Assembly (NCBI GenBank): GCA_037576195.1
Contig: CM075103.1
Coordinates: forward strand, 21,886,001 to 21,950,000
Origin: Phytoseiulus persimilis
Taxonomy: Eukaryota > Arthropoda > Arachnida > Mesostigmata > Phytoseiidae
Length of the DNA: 64,000 bases
Direction: 5' to 3'
The notes under the pieces: generated by a model
What the model saw: the letters and a program-made list of their open reading frames with translations, nothing else
Databases searched by the model: none
What the model was told of the DNA's origin: nothing
Position numbers and translations under genes: made by a program
Shown: piece by piece, positions 24,736 to 37,023 of the stretch
Layout: each line of letters starts with the position of its first letter
Numbering within the stretch: position 1 is the first letter of the stretch

Positions 24736-27700
24736 CTCGAACCCGTCGATCTTCAATCTCAAAACTTATGCACGCAGACGCTCGCTCTAAGAAGAAGCTG
24801 AATGGGGAAAGTCATATGTGTGCCCTTAGGAGTCAATAATCAACGGTATTAAAGATCGAACCATCAAGTCGAATCGAAAAAGTTCGACTCGTTGACTCAG
24901 ATCGACTCCGGGCTAACGGGCATCGGTACTCCTGAGGGAAGACCATAGAGGGTCAAAGTTGAAGCCAGAATCGAGTCCCCCATTGTATTCATCAGTCCGT
25001 ATGGTTATCTCCTCTGGCTGCCTCCCTCCGAGACAGGCCCATCCGGTGTGTGGCATGAGACTCGAGCTCCGGAGGTTTGTCGGAGCGAGAACTTGGGCAG
25101 TGGGCTCGGGAAGGATCGAGCGTCAGGCGAAAGATAGGAACTGAGCCGACTTTGAGAGTGGTCATACGTTCCCTGATTCGAGAATGGTTGGCAGACATCT
25201 CGGAATTTTCAGTATGCTGTTTTTCACCCCGACAATCAGTCTGACAGAATTCAGGGCCGACAATATATGGGTACGGATAGATGAGGGAAGTGCTAATGAC
25301 CTCTCAAACTGAAGAGTGAAAGGAGTGATTTTCCCTCGGAAGCCGCTTTTCAGGTCAAATCGAACGTGGGAAATATCGATAGGAGGCAGTGGCAACCCCA
25401 GAGGAGTTTTCCGGTCAGCTGAGCCGACGTAGCCGATTCCGAGCCCTGAGTCACGTGGACTTAACGTTAGGGCGGGATCCGCGGAGGTCCACCGTTATGC
25501 TCTTCTCAATGACTTTCGCATCATAATCCATTTGCGTTTTCCGGAAACCGGCAAGACCACCGGTTGAGCAAGCGCTCTGTGTATTCGCGGAGGAACCATC
25601 GCTGCCTCAGGGCCCCGAGAGCGATTTACTCTCCTGTCGTCCGAAGTGCCGTTGGAATCGATTTGTCGGATCAAAGCCTCTCGTTGCCCCCGATCGCTAC
25701 TATTGAGCCGTCTGGTCGGTAGCCGGCAGAACTTCCTCGCCGCTGGGGTCCTCATGAGGTCCTAATGGGCGCAGTGCCGCTCGCCACACCTCGAATTCCT
25801 CCCGATCCAACCCCACACGCACCTCGGGTGGTCTTCTTGTCGCGAGACTCATCTGACACCGGGAACCGAATCGATTGCCGATTGCTCAACGATGATGCTA
25901 TCTGAGAAAAAATCCTAGCCCGCCCAAGCGAGAAACATCCGAGTCTCGAGCCGGCCCGGCCCGGAATCTCCGCGGACCCTGTTTCGGCGACCACCGGATA
26001 ATTTCGCCAGTCCTAGCAGCATGAACCAACTATCGCGATCTTGACCTCACGTGGATTCCTTTTGGATTCCGATTCGATGGGAGCTGGACCGACCCGAACT
26101 ATCGAATGCTTCTGATATGGTCCTGGGCTTTCATCGGAATTTCGCGAAAAAGACTCGGAGATCAGAAGTCCCCGCGATACAAAGAGCCAGAACCGACGAG
26201 GAAGTCGAATCTGCCTCGTGGTTCTCACCCTCGATCCTGTCCATTCGTGACACCGCGCGCGCCACAGTGTCCAGAAAAATGTCAGCGCGTGACCAGGGCT
26301 CGAATCCCGACGCCAACAGTGTCGTCCCGAGAACCGTCTTCACGGACCTCCGCCGGAGGCACGAGCCGAAGTGAGCATCGCAGGCCTGAGTCAACTCCGG
26401 CCGAGCGATGTAGATCAGGCCCGCGTCCAGGGTCGGAGAAACCCCGGAACGGCGCTCGACAAATCCGATAGTGACCGTGCCCGGACACCACGAGCTCCCG
26501 CGGTCCGAACTTCACTCGGCAGAACAGGATCCGTGAAGTACGTATTTTCCGTGCTTGTTTCGGTGAGAGAAATCTCTCCGCAGCTGAATGCGCGGGGTGC
26601 GAAAACAGCCCTGGCGATTTTTACAAAACCCGTGGAGCATTTTCACGATTCGACACCGCTTGTTCGGTCGATAGTCCGACCGCCCGGCTTAGCTCCCGTC
26701 CGATTCGTAATTAATAGACGAAAACGTTCCGATCCGCGTCTGACGTATAACACGAGCATTCCAATGTCTGTTGACATTTCTGTGAGAGTCTCGATTTTTT
26801 CTGTCGCGTGAACTACGATCGCCGGCTCACAGATGGCGCTCAAAGCAGAACCGATTCGGACGCTGGGTGAGCACGCGGCGGGAACCGCCGACCGAGTCTC
26901 ATTCAGTCTCGGTTCCAGGGGCCATCGCCAGTTGAGTCCCGCGAGATATTCATGGGAAACTCGATCGTTGGATCTCGGGATAGAGCCCAAATCCAAACTC
27001 GAGCTCAATCCGCAGGCATCGGGCGATGTTCTTAGCTCCTTCCTTCCGTTCGGGCTTCAGGACTCGCAGCGCCCTCTTTGAAGAGACCCGTCGGTTCGCG
27101 CGTTCTTCTTGGCGAGCCACTTCTTCTGAAACGGCCCGCGACGGAGAGACGGGTCTCCGATACCAAAACATTAGCACTCCGAGTAACACAAACACTCCCA
27201 CAGCCGGCTGTCGCGATGTTCGACTTCGACTCCGAGTGAAGCAACTTAGAGCTCGATGAGTGATCTCCTGAAATATCATCAGACAAGTGCTCTTCTGGAT
27301 ACTCGAGTTTGAAATGAGGATTCTTGTTGTTGTTGTTCTCCCCCTCCGTGTCTACGAGATTTGAAAGGTGTCAGCTGGACGAGGGAACCCCTGAGGTGAG
27401 TTGATCCAATTCCTGTGCAGGGACTTCGAACTTCGAGGATTCGAACCGGAAGAGCTCCCCATGATTCTATGAATTTGAACGACTCGGTCATGAAGAGTCC
27501 GCTGGAGGTTCTAGTCCGGATCCCGAGTGGTTTAAGGAATACCTACTGCCACTGGCAGCCTTCGACGAGGCGTTCTGGAACGGTCAGCTAATACGCGGCC
27601 CCTCGATGACAGCGCTTACCATGAACCTTTGCCTCCCGAGCGAGCTCAGGGTTCGGTGGGAGCCGTAGTCTCCTCTCGAATCCGATGAAAGACCCTCCGA

Positions 27701-29526
27701 ACATGTGCGCTGGGCACTGCGAGAGCCGCCTTGGAGGATGAAATAGAAAAAAACGAATCCATCGCACGAGCTGCGAGGGGCGCGGGTCAGTCACACTCAA
27801 GAAAGATCCGAACACAATGAGCTCGGAATGATGCCTCCGACATTCTTCTCAGCGAGCCTGCATCGCCCGCATGCCTGAACCCCGAGCCCCAAGTCAGTTT
27901 TCACGAATGCCAAGCCTTTAAAGTTGGGATCGCGGGTTGCTGGCTGAGTTCTGAGCGGATCAGCTTGCGACGAAGATCGGACGGCATACCTTATCAATGT
28001 GGGGAAAGTGCGCGGGAAACAAGTCCTTCAAATCCGCGTCAACGATAGTAGTTACGGAATGTCTCGCTCACATGGCTGTTATCAGAAAAGAAAACGCCTC
28101 AAAGCGACGGTTATCTCTTGACTCCTGCAGAAATTAGCCGAGGAAGCTCCGTGGAGTGTTTAAGCGAACCTGCGGAAGATTCTAGCTTACTTAGTTTCGA
28201 AGATTCCAGTGAAATTTTCGCTCGTATCATTTGAAGGTGGTTTTCCCGTAATATTCGCAACGCTGCGATCGGTATTCGCAATGAACTGATGGAAATGTCC
28301 ACCTTGACCACTTCATTCACGGAATGCGGCAGTGCCCGTCGGGAGACCTGAGTTCGGTGTGATGGGTTACGAGTGATGAAACTGTTTGATTTCGTATTTT
28401 AAAGAGCCCATTTGCCGAAATCGGGAATAAAATAGGTGAACCTCAATATCCCTGCCTGTGTTTGCCTGGAGTCGTGAGTTTCTCATCGGCAGTACGTTGG
28501 ACGGATACGCACGGAGTCTCCCGGCGGAGAACTGGCGTCGAACGAGGGACAATAGCTTCGGGAGCAGAAAGACGTTCACACGAACAAAATCCTCGGCTTG
28601 AATTGAGATCTTTATCAGAATTGCTCCGAATGAGAATGTCGTTGTATTGATTTTGTGGCCCGCTACTGAGCCCGTGTTGCCCGCATCGCTGCCATTGGTG
28701 GCATTTGGAGAAACATCCGCGCGTTCGTGCATCAGACATCGTTTGTTCCGTCCAGCGCTTCGACAGTGAAACGGTTTGACTGGGAAGAAAACCCCTGTCT
28801 CGATCGACCCTCAATAATCACCTGGGGAATCCGTTTTTGAATCTTGAAATCATTACATTCGCTCCTTCTCAGCCGTGCGAGTGACAATCTACATTGTCTG
28901 AATCACGGCGGCCACGCGAAGAGGCGTCAGGCTTTACGCTTGCTCGAGCGCATCGCCTGTTGCCCGCCAGGAGCTTACCTGCAGAGACACCTGGGGTGCG
29001 GTGTACTTTGCCTCCGACGTCGCTCGAGCGATAAAAAATCTGAGATTCTCCTTCGGTCCGCCGGAATTCGGTGTGACGACGATGTTGCGGACGTATTTCA
29101 GTCCGCTGGTCAGCTTGCTGCGACGAGAGCCGAACGTTTGGATAATTCCCGAGGTCTTGGAACCTGGATGGCGCTGCCTGGATTCTCGAGCACGCATAAT
29201 AAATTAACTTCCAATGTTCACAAATAACACGGGCTATATATGGCCGGTCGCTCGGATGAACGTCCATAAGATAGAAGCAGAAGTTTGTTTACGGTCCGAG
29301 AACCCGCTCACTATGTTATACAGCGTGCTGCCCAGTAAGAGGCTTGTCCTGCTCTCTCTCTCTCGCATCGAGGAGCGTCTTCTTTCGGAGGAGCAGCTCT
29401 TTCGTTCGAACGGAGAATTCCAACTCTAGGAAGATTGAACCCGGAATTCACTCAGTTGACACAGAATCGAAGAGCTGATTCCGACGAATATTGAGGATCG
29501 GGGTCCATAGCATGCCAGAAGTTCTT
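24736..29526. other. No gene recognised
   Basis: I see no conserved domain. The part at 25.4-27.3 kb is CpG-rich with long but unconvincing open frames. A minus-strand open stretch at about 28980-29160 ends at a good donor (CTGCAG|GTAAGC) and could be an exon, but I do not recognise its product. Confidence 0.4.
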
Positions 29527-29889
29527 CTATCGCTTCATTCCGTGTCGCGTCTGCGTAACGAAAAATTCGGAAAATTGTGTGTGTTCGGAAATCGCCCACG
29601 GAATGTCATCGACGGAGTAATCGATGAACTTCGGAAGGCGCTTCGGCGGCGCCATCTGCTCCCGCGTTGAAGCAAACGGCAATTTTTTCAACCAGGTTCG
29701 CGGCGCCGGTGTCGGCTCGAGCAGCTGAAATTCTTCATTCAAGGGTTCCATCAACGTCTTTGGTTTTGCACCCGGAGTCAGCTCGTCGCGTCTAGGACCG
29801 CTCCCATCTACGAAGTTGAATCGTTCGAAGGATCCACGAATTTCTGCGCGGTTATCCTCGTGATGATATTGTGACGGCCTCGGACTCCG
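29527..29889 (-). CDS. Possible terminal exon of an unrecognised minus-strand gene
   Basis: On the minus strand the frame stays open for about 120 codons and ends at TAG 29527-29529. The peptide looks protein-like (for example ERFNFVDGSGPRRDELTPG, then RLPKFIDYSVDDIPWAISEH), and the stretch upstream of its first Met (29754) is just as protein-like, as expected for a 3' exon. Possible acceptors lie around 29,840-29,890. No family is recognised and no poly(A) signal is seen just downstream. Open frames of this size also arise by chance here, so confidence is low. Confidence 0.22.
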   Translation of the reverse strand, partial: RSPRPSQYHHEDNRAEIRGSFERFNFVDGSGPRRDELTPGAKPKTLMEPLNEEFQLLEPTPAPRTWLKKLPFASTREQMAPPKRLPKFIDYSVDDIPWAISEHTQFSEFFVTQTRHGMKR

Positions 29890-32800
29890 TTTATGAGATC
29901 AACGGAGTCTTTCTTCGCAGAATTCTCGCGTGTGATAGAGAAAATCGCCCGGGCTGTGACTTCCTTGCGAATTTATCTGAAGATCCGAAGCCTGGGTTTC
30001 GCAAGGGCAAGTTCAATCAGGCCCATTCCATGCTCATGGTTTTGAATTACTCTGCGCGGTTCCAGGGATAATTGCGAATATCATCCATCGGCTATAATTG
30101 ACCAAATCTAATGGAAGCCAGAGCGGGATGGAGTCATTCATCCCCTCAGTTTATGATATAGCACACGACCCGCTCGGATTGTCGAGCACTTGGTAGCCTC
30201 CATAATCGGAGCCAGACCGTTCGTTATGCGGCTCCATCGCCTCCATTACGATTATTTTCTTCCCATCACACGAGGCTGAATATAAGAGGCCTTCCCTGAG
30301 ATATCCAAGATGTCGTCGATACGACATGCGAGTTTCTAGGAATATTCGTGGATTTGGTGCTCCAAAATCTCCCGAAAAAAAACCCGGATTAACATGAAAT
30401 AATCCAAGTTGATTGCGAATCCCCAAAAACGTTTGGGATATTCCCATTCCCGCGTGCATGCATTCCTCCAAGTACGGGTTTCAGCCAACCTCAGTCATGG
30501 TATTTGGCACCGTGAGATCCGTGGTGACCGACGTTCTTTTCGGATGCCACGCCACGGAATCGGACACATCGATTTGCTGTCATTTAATAAGACTCCTCGA
30601 CGTATCGGAAATTGTCACATGCTATTATTGGAAGGTGTCGACGATGACCGAGTGATGGACCTGTGCCGCGGTCTCAGATTCCGAACGAAGGGTCGGAATG
30701 ACAGCGGATGAAGCGACGGCCATGCCGGAGCATGAGCCGCGTCATTTAGATTCAGGCCTGATGAGTCGAGCGCTGCAGACCTCCCGTTGACCAAAACGTA
30801 GTAAACTTTTGGTAATGATCTTGCCGTAATGCTATCTCCGTCTGAGGAACTCCGTCATAACGAATCTCTCGTCGCGTCCCATGGCTTCAGCTACAACTGC
30901 CACCACCACAGCTTTACACAAATCTGTTATCTCCGGTGTACAGCCGCGGTCATTAGAATCTGTTCGGCTGTCCGCTCATTCCGTTGGACGTTCGTTCGCT
31001 CGCTCGGTCAGTCAGTCAGTCAATCAGTCGAGAATTCTGTCGCCGAAACGAGCCAGAATCGAATCGACCAGGAATCGATGTCAACCGAATACGAAAAATC
31101 GGGCGGAAAAATCATCCAGAGAGGAACCCGTTGTGTCGCCCGCATCTGGTGACCGATTCGAGTGAAGAGAGAAATTCCCACATGATTCTGCGTCCATATG
31201 GAACATTTGATTTCGGTAGTCCACTCCAGGTCGCAGTGCAGGGGGTCGGTCCTGAGCTCTTTCGGATTCTTTGGAGCCGCGCCTTCGAAAGGTAGTCTAG
31301 GCGATAAGGCGCAAGATTCCGCGGCAAGTATCCAACACGTTCATTCACTTACGTCCTGTAAAAAAGCTCACTCACTCGGAGCTGCGCTGACGTGAAGTAG
31401 GTCGCAAGGGGACTCCATACCATCAGCTTGGCTTTGTCCAGATCCAACCCGACTTGACAGCTTTGTCAAGCTTGACATCCTCCCATGGGCACGTTTACTC
31501 GACAACGTGTTGACACTATCTTCAGCGTCCAATCTGACGTGTTTGCTCGCTTTCGTTGATTCTTGCGTTTTCCAAACAAGCGACTCAATCAAAAATCGCG
31601 GGTTCGCGGTCAGTGTCTCAATCTCTTGATAAACCCCCGTGGACGGCTAGAATGCCCGCTCACGTAATCGAGGTAGCTACGGTATGAGCAGAATCTGACT
31701 CTCTATCCTTGAAGTGATTCTTGTTCTTGAACTCGTCCTCTCTAACATTGCTTTATTTGTTGCTTTTCTGAACCCCGACGAAGAACTCCGGACGAAAAAT
31801 GGGATGTGAACTCTGGAAGAGACGTTTATCGTATGTTGCCGCGGTGTGATACATCCACGCGGAAATTTATTCTGGAGTGAGCATAAACTTTATCTGGAGC
31901 GGACAATAAATTGTTTCATAGAATAACCGCTACTCGTTGGGTCTCCATTCGGTATCAAGAGCAGCACCTGAAGGTACGTTCAAAATTACCGACCGATCCG
32001 CACGCTTCAGGAATTCAGTGCCACATGCTAACAAAGCAGTCGAAATCCAACTCGGAGGCCGTCATTAATCAAGCCTTTGATCTTGCTCCTGACCCAAAGG
32101 TTCAATAGATTCGATCCGACGCTGCTTCATCGCGCCCGTTCTCTTTCTCGGTGTGCTCGCATGTCTTCTCCTTGCGAAACTTTGTTCTCTTTCGTATTTC
32201 TTCAGTCAACAAAGTCAATAATTTCCTCGTTTCTCCTCTGCCCGTTCTTCCTGGCTGGTCTCTTTCGGGAGACGAAATTGTGGCGTTCGGGCGGTGTCAA
32301 TCTTGGAACTTTTCGCGTTCACCAGATGCCAGGGTTTCGCGCCGATGAGCGGTCGACTCGTGTTATTTGATCGAAACGGGACGAAGACGGGGCCGAAGGG
32401 ATGATCTGTCGCCGCCACCACCGAAGTCCGGCAGCCGATGTCCTGCAGCTGTCCGTCTGGGAGCAGGGCAGACTCAATCGATTACCGCGGCGAATAATTG
32501 CAACTTGTGGAATCGGAACGCGGAGGGACTTGGATGGCGTGCGATATCATACACGCAACGGGCCATGGGCAGAGATAGATTTACGGACGGCGCATCCTTC
32601 AGGCGACAAGTGGGCTAATCTTCCTCGGACTTTCGGTAGCAGAATGAGTGTCGGATGAACTTGCTCGCAGATCTGACACGGTCGCGAATTCCGCAGCAGA
32701 TTCCGAAGCAAGCGGGGTAGATTCGCTCCTGACCGCTATGGAAGACGCGGACCGCCGCGGTCCATACGTCACCTCCCGGTCAACCGTTTAAGAAACAGAA

Positions 32801-35039
32801 GAAAGAGGATCCGCTTAGATTAGCAAAGGGTTCATCAGGCGCCCGAGTGCAGACGATGAGTCGTGTTCGTCGTCGTCATTCTCTTCGTCGACCTAAACGA
32901 AGCACAGCTCTGTCAGCGGAACCACCGGTCGGCGAGACCGGGTTTTGATCGCCGGAGAACCGCGGTGATATCGTTAGTTGCTGAGGTCATGTTTAATTAC
33001 GAGCTTGTCCGCGGCGTGTCGAGGAGTTGAGTGTACCCAAACGCTTTTCGGGTTTTCTAGACGATTTCGCGCCAAGTGTGGCTGTGACAGTGGAGGGGAA
33101 CAAAAAAAGTAGTCGTTGTTTGACTTCATCTTCGCCTATCTAAGTCGAGCACAATTATGGAGCACCGTACGAGACGAGATGCCCGTCGCTTAACGAGTCG
33201 GTTCGTCATCAACCAACGAGTCGACCGCTTGGCCAATGGGCCGGCCGAGACGCGCAGCCAGACGGCCCACCGAATGAAAGGAGTCAGCTCCGCGAGTGAC
33301 TCGGCCACCATCGCGAATCCGGAGAGGTAACATGCGACGAAATTACCGCTCTGCAAAAATATCTTGGAACGAGTTCTCTGACCATAGGAGACAACCTCGA
33401 CCGGGGCACTGCTTTCAAATCCAAGGTGGCCAAAGGAACCCCATCGATGTTCCCATCCAGTCCATTCAACCACATGTGCACCTGTTATTCATACCCCCAC
33501 TGATAAATCCATCCAAATGCCACTCGGCCCCTTTCGATTTGTCTGTGTGAACATTATTCCACCCATTCCCCGTGAGCAGCAACCTTACCATCAATCCATC
33601 CGTTTGCTCATGAACCACCTTGTCATCTATGAAACCACTCAGCCGTCGACCGTGCCGTCTATCCATGCAGCCGCTCACTGGAGAACTCCCTCATCAATTC
33701 ACTCGTCCATCCTTGGATCGATTCAATCATCGAGTCATCCATTGCTCCCACTGCCTTTTCAACCACTCCTCCGTCATCTGCCCGAATTCTGTGTCACCCG
33801 CACATACAATCATGCCTGTCTATTCTCCTATAAATCCAATGGAAAGTTAGTTCCTCCAAGAATTTATATGACTATCGTTCAGAAAAGCTGCCCTGAGGGT
33901 CCGTAGATGCATGACTGTCACATCTCGTCGGTCGCATCAGTGCCAACTGTTCAGTACTACTTTCGATGCAGGACTACGAGTGGAGAGAACCTCGTAAAGT
34001 TCGGGTGAAATGCCAGGTGTTGGCGTTGTCGCGTGATGTTCGCGCTTTACTCCGACGCAGAAGCCTCTCGAACTTTTTCCTTTTTCATTTTCCCACTCGT
34101 ATTCACGTGCACATCAATACACACCGGCTCCAACTTCAACCTCAATCGCCTCATTTGTCCGTTTTGCCCATTCCGCCTTAGTTCTTGGCAAGGATTAAAC
34201 GCTTCCTGGAGTGTCGGTTCCCATTCCCGCCGGTGAGAGTCTCACCAAAGGCGAACCGTTGGATTGTTCGGTTGGTGTGATTCCGAAGTTGGCTTCGCTG
34301 GAATTGTGGTCCTGTTTCTGCGAAGTTATGAGCGGAATCTCACCTGGACCAGAAAGCTCAAATCCAGCTTCTCGCTTCTCCATACACGAAACTGCAGCTT
34401 TCGCATACGCCATACAACTCGCTTCTTGCCGACCTCGCGTTCTCCGTCTCTGTGGACAGTCTGAACGTGATCACTCGGAACGATGAGTCTTCGTCCTGGT
34501 GTTCCGTTCCCCAGATGGTATCATATCTTTCGCGACCGGAGTCCCCGCCTGGTTATCCATCAAGCGCAGATCTTGGTTCTGGAAGTTTGTTTTTGCATCG
34601 TTATGAGCCGATAAGTACCGGTACCGACGGCGAATTCCTGTAATTTGCGGTGAATTTTTCGTCGAATTACCAAATCATCTATTTTACGTGACTCGATGGA
34701 AATAATATGGACGAATGTGTGTTCCACTCGACTTTCTCACGAATATCTCATTGCATCGGTGCCAAATCACCTGGTCATTTTTTGCGACATTAATCTGTTT
34801 TCCCATGATCATGGGCATCATCAAAAACCGCAGCCGTGTTCTCGTAACCAGAGTGGCGATTAATGAGTCGACAGTGGGGTTCTCGACGCGTCAATTTTTC
34901 ATGCGGATTTAATTGAGCCCGAACGGAGAACCATTCTCCAAAGCTGTGAAGCAACGTTCTTTTCGAACGCGACACGGTCAGAATAGGAAGATGTTTCCGA
35001 TTTCCTCGTTCCATCATGCACTTCTCGTTTTATTTTTTA
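29890..35039. other. No gene recognised; degenerate simple repeats
   Basis: No conserved domain seen. A degenerate tetranucleotide tract (TTCG/CTCG/GTCA type) occupies about 30,985-31,030. A pyrimidine- and adenine-rich tract with repeated ATCCATCC/TTCA motifs, strongly G-poor on the plus strand, spans about 33,450-33,800. A protein-like minus-strand frame at 30151-30471 is unassigned. Confidence 0.4.
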
Positions 35040-37023
35040 CTAGCCGGCCTTCGGCCGACTACGCTGGCTGGCCCGTCCCTTGCTTTGGGAGTCTACTGCT
35101 GACAGACACACCTTGCCTAACATGCGGTGTCATCGGGACACCTTCGGGGGTGGCCACCGATTCTCGATAGGATTCTGACCTGGGATCGAGGCACTTTTCC
35201 TTCTCTTCACTGGGTCAGCATTAAGGTTTCGAGAAGTAATGCTCAGATCGGTCCCGGAATCACCCCTCCAGAGTTGGGAAGTAATGCTCAGATTGGTCTC
35301 GGAATCACCCCTCCAGAGTTGGGAAGTAATGCTCAGATTGGCCCCGGAATCACCCCTCCAGAGTTGAAAAGTAATGCTCAGATCGGTCTCGGAATCACCC
35401 CTCCAGAGTTGGGGAGTAATGCTCAGATTGGGGTCGGAATCACCCCTCCAGAGTTGAAAAGTAATGCTCAGATCGGTCTCGGAATCACTCCTCCAGAGTT
35501 GGGAAGTAATGCTCAGATTGGCCCCGGAATCACCCCTCCAGAGTTGAAAAGTAATGCTCAGATCGGTCTCGGAATCACCCCTCCAGAGTTGGGGAGTAAT
35601 GCTCAGATTGGTCTCGGAATCACCCCTCCAGAGTTGAAAAGTAATGCTCAGATCGGTCTCGGAATCACCCCTCCAGAGTTGGGAAGTGATGCTCAGATCG
35701 GTCTCGGAATCACTCCTCCAGAGTTGGGAAGTAATGCTCAGATTGGTCTCGGAATCACCCCTCCAGAGTTGGGAAGTAATGCTCAGATCGGTCTCGGAAT
35801 CACTCCTCCAGAGTTGGGAAGTAATGCTCAGATTGGCCCCGGAATCACCCCTCTAGAGTTGGGAAGTAATGCTCAGATTGGTCTCGGAATCACCCCTCCA
35901 GATTTGGGAAGTAATGCTCAGATTGGTCTCGGAATCACCCCTCCAGAGTTGGGAAGTAATGTCAGATTGGTCTCGGAATCACCCCTCCAGAGTTGAAAAC
36001 TAATGGTCAAATTGGCACCGGAATCACCCCTCCAGAGTTGGAAAGTAATGGCCAGATTGGTCTCGGAATCACCCCTCCAGAGTTGGGAAGTAATGCTCAG
36101 ATTGGCCCCGGAATCACCCCTCCAGAGTTGGAAAGTAATGGCCAGATTGGTCTCGGAATCACCCCTCCAGAGTTGAAAACTAATGGTCAAATTGGCACCG
36201 GAATCACCCCTCCAGAGTTGGAAAGTAATGGCCAGATTGATACCGGAATCACCCCTCCAGAGTTGAGAACTAATGGTCAAATTGGCACCGGAATCACCCC
36301 TCCAGAGTTGGAAAGTAATGGCCAGATTGATACCGGAATCACCCCTCCAGAGTTGAAAACTAATGGTCGAATTGGCACCGGAATCATCCCTCCAGAGTTG
36401 GAAAGTAATGGCCAGATTGGTCCCGGAATCACCCCTCCAGAGTTGGAAAGTAATGGCCAGATTGGTCTCGGAATCACCCCTCCAAAGTTGGAAAGTAATG
36501 TCCAGATTGGTCTCGCAATCAGCCCTCCAGAGTTAGAAACTAAAGGCCAGATTGGTCTCGTAATCACCCCTCCAGAGTTGGAAACTAATGGCCAGATTGG
36601 TCTCGGAATCACCCCTCCAGAGTTGGGAAGTAATGGCCTTATTGGTCTCTAAATCACCCCTCCAGGAATTTTTATGATAGATGTATAGGAGAGGAGGTGG
36701 GGAAGGATATCCGATGACGATGGGATGAATCTGGCTGGCGTCATAACGGGGCGGTGCACCTTATTGTCAGAATTTGGATGCGGGTGACAGTATGGAGGGG
36801 GTCAAAGTTGGGGTAAATCGCGAGGGGGGAAGGAGGGGAGGGGGAGGGGGGGAGGGGTGGGTGGCCTATGTCCTTCCCGGTGAGTCGCCCTACATTATGC
36901 AGTTTGTTCCAAGTAGATCCGATCAATACCGGAGGAGCCTATTGAGGACAAACAAACAAACAGACAAACAAACAAACAAACAAACAAACAAACAAACAGA
37001 CCCTGGATTTTTATATATATAGA
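35040..37023 (-). mobile_element. Non-autonomous Helitron-like (Helentron/DINE type) element carrying a minisatellite
   Basis: Read on the minus strand, the element begins TCTATATATATAAAAATCC (from 37023) and ends with a stem-loop, GTCGGCC GAA GGCCGGC, running straight into CTAG (35040-35043). It is flanked by A on the 5' side and T on the 3' side, the canonical Helitron A|T insertion site. Known Helentron/DINE-1 elements share the TCTATACTAATAT-like start, an internal minisatellite and a terminal hairpin. In minus-strand order the inside holds a GTTT/TTTG microsatellite (plus 36950-36999), a polypyrimidine tract (plus about 36,820-36,865), the 45-bp array (35,235-36,665), then about 190 bp of unique sequence. 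No Rep/helicase is encoded, so it must have moved in trans. Confidence 0.7.
35235..36665. repeat. 45-bp minisatellite, about 32 units
   Basis: Unit of 45 nt containing AATGCTCAGATTGGTCTCGG followed by AATCACCCCTCCAGAGTTG. From 35235 to 36629 there are 31 unit lengths once a single one-base deletion (near 35,960) is allowed, plus a partial last unit. Because 45 is a multiple of three, several frames on both strands stay open, giving repetitive pseudo-proteins (SNAQIGLGITPPELG units); these are not evidence of a gene. The proximal part uses AATGCTCAG units with alternating GGGA/GAAA joints. The distal part uses ACTAATGGTCAAATTGGCACC and GTAATGGCCAGATTG units alternately, a 90-bp higher-order pattern. 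Confidence 0.95.

Noticed and set aside
35127-36652. Long repetitive open frames (289 and 219 codons) encoding SNAQIGLGITPPELG units
   Set aside because: They arise because the repeat unit is 45 nt, a multiple of three; the opposite strand is open too, and a one-base deletion splits the frame without consequence. There are no gene signals around it.
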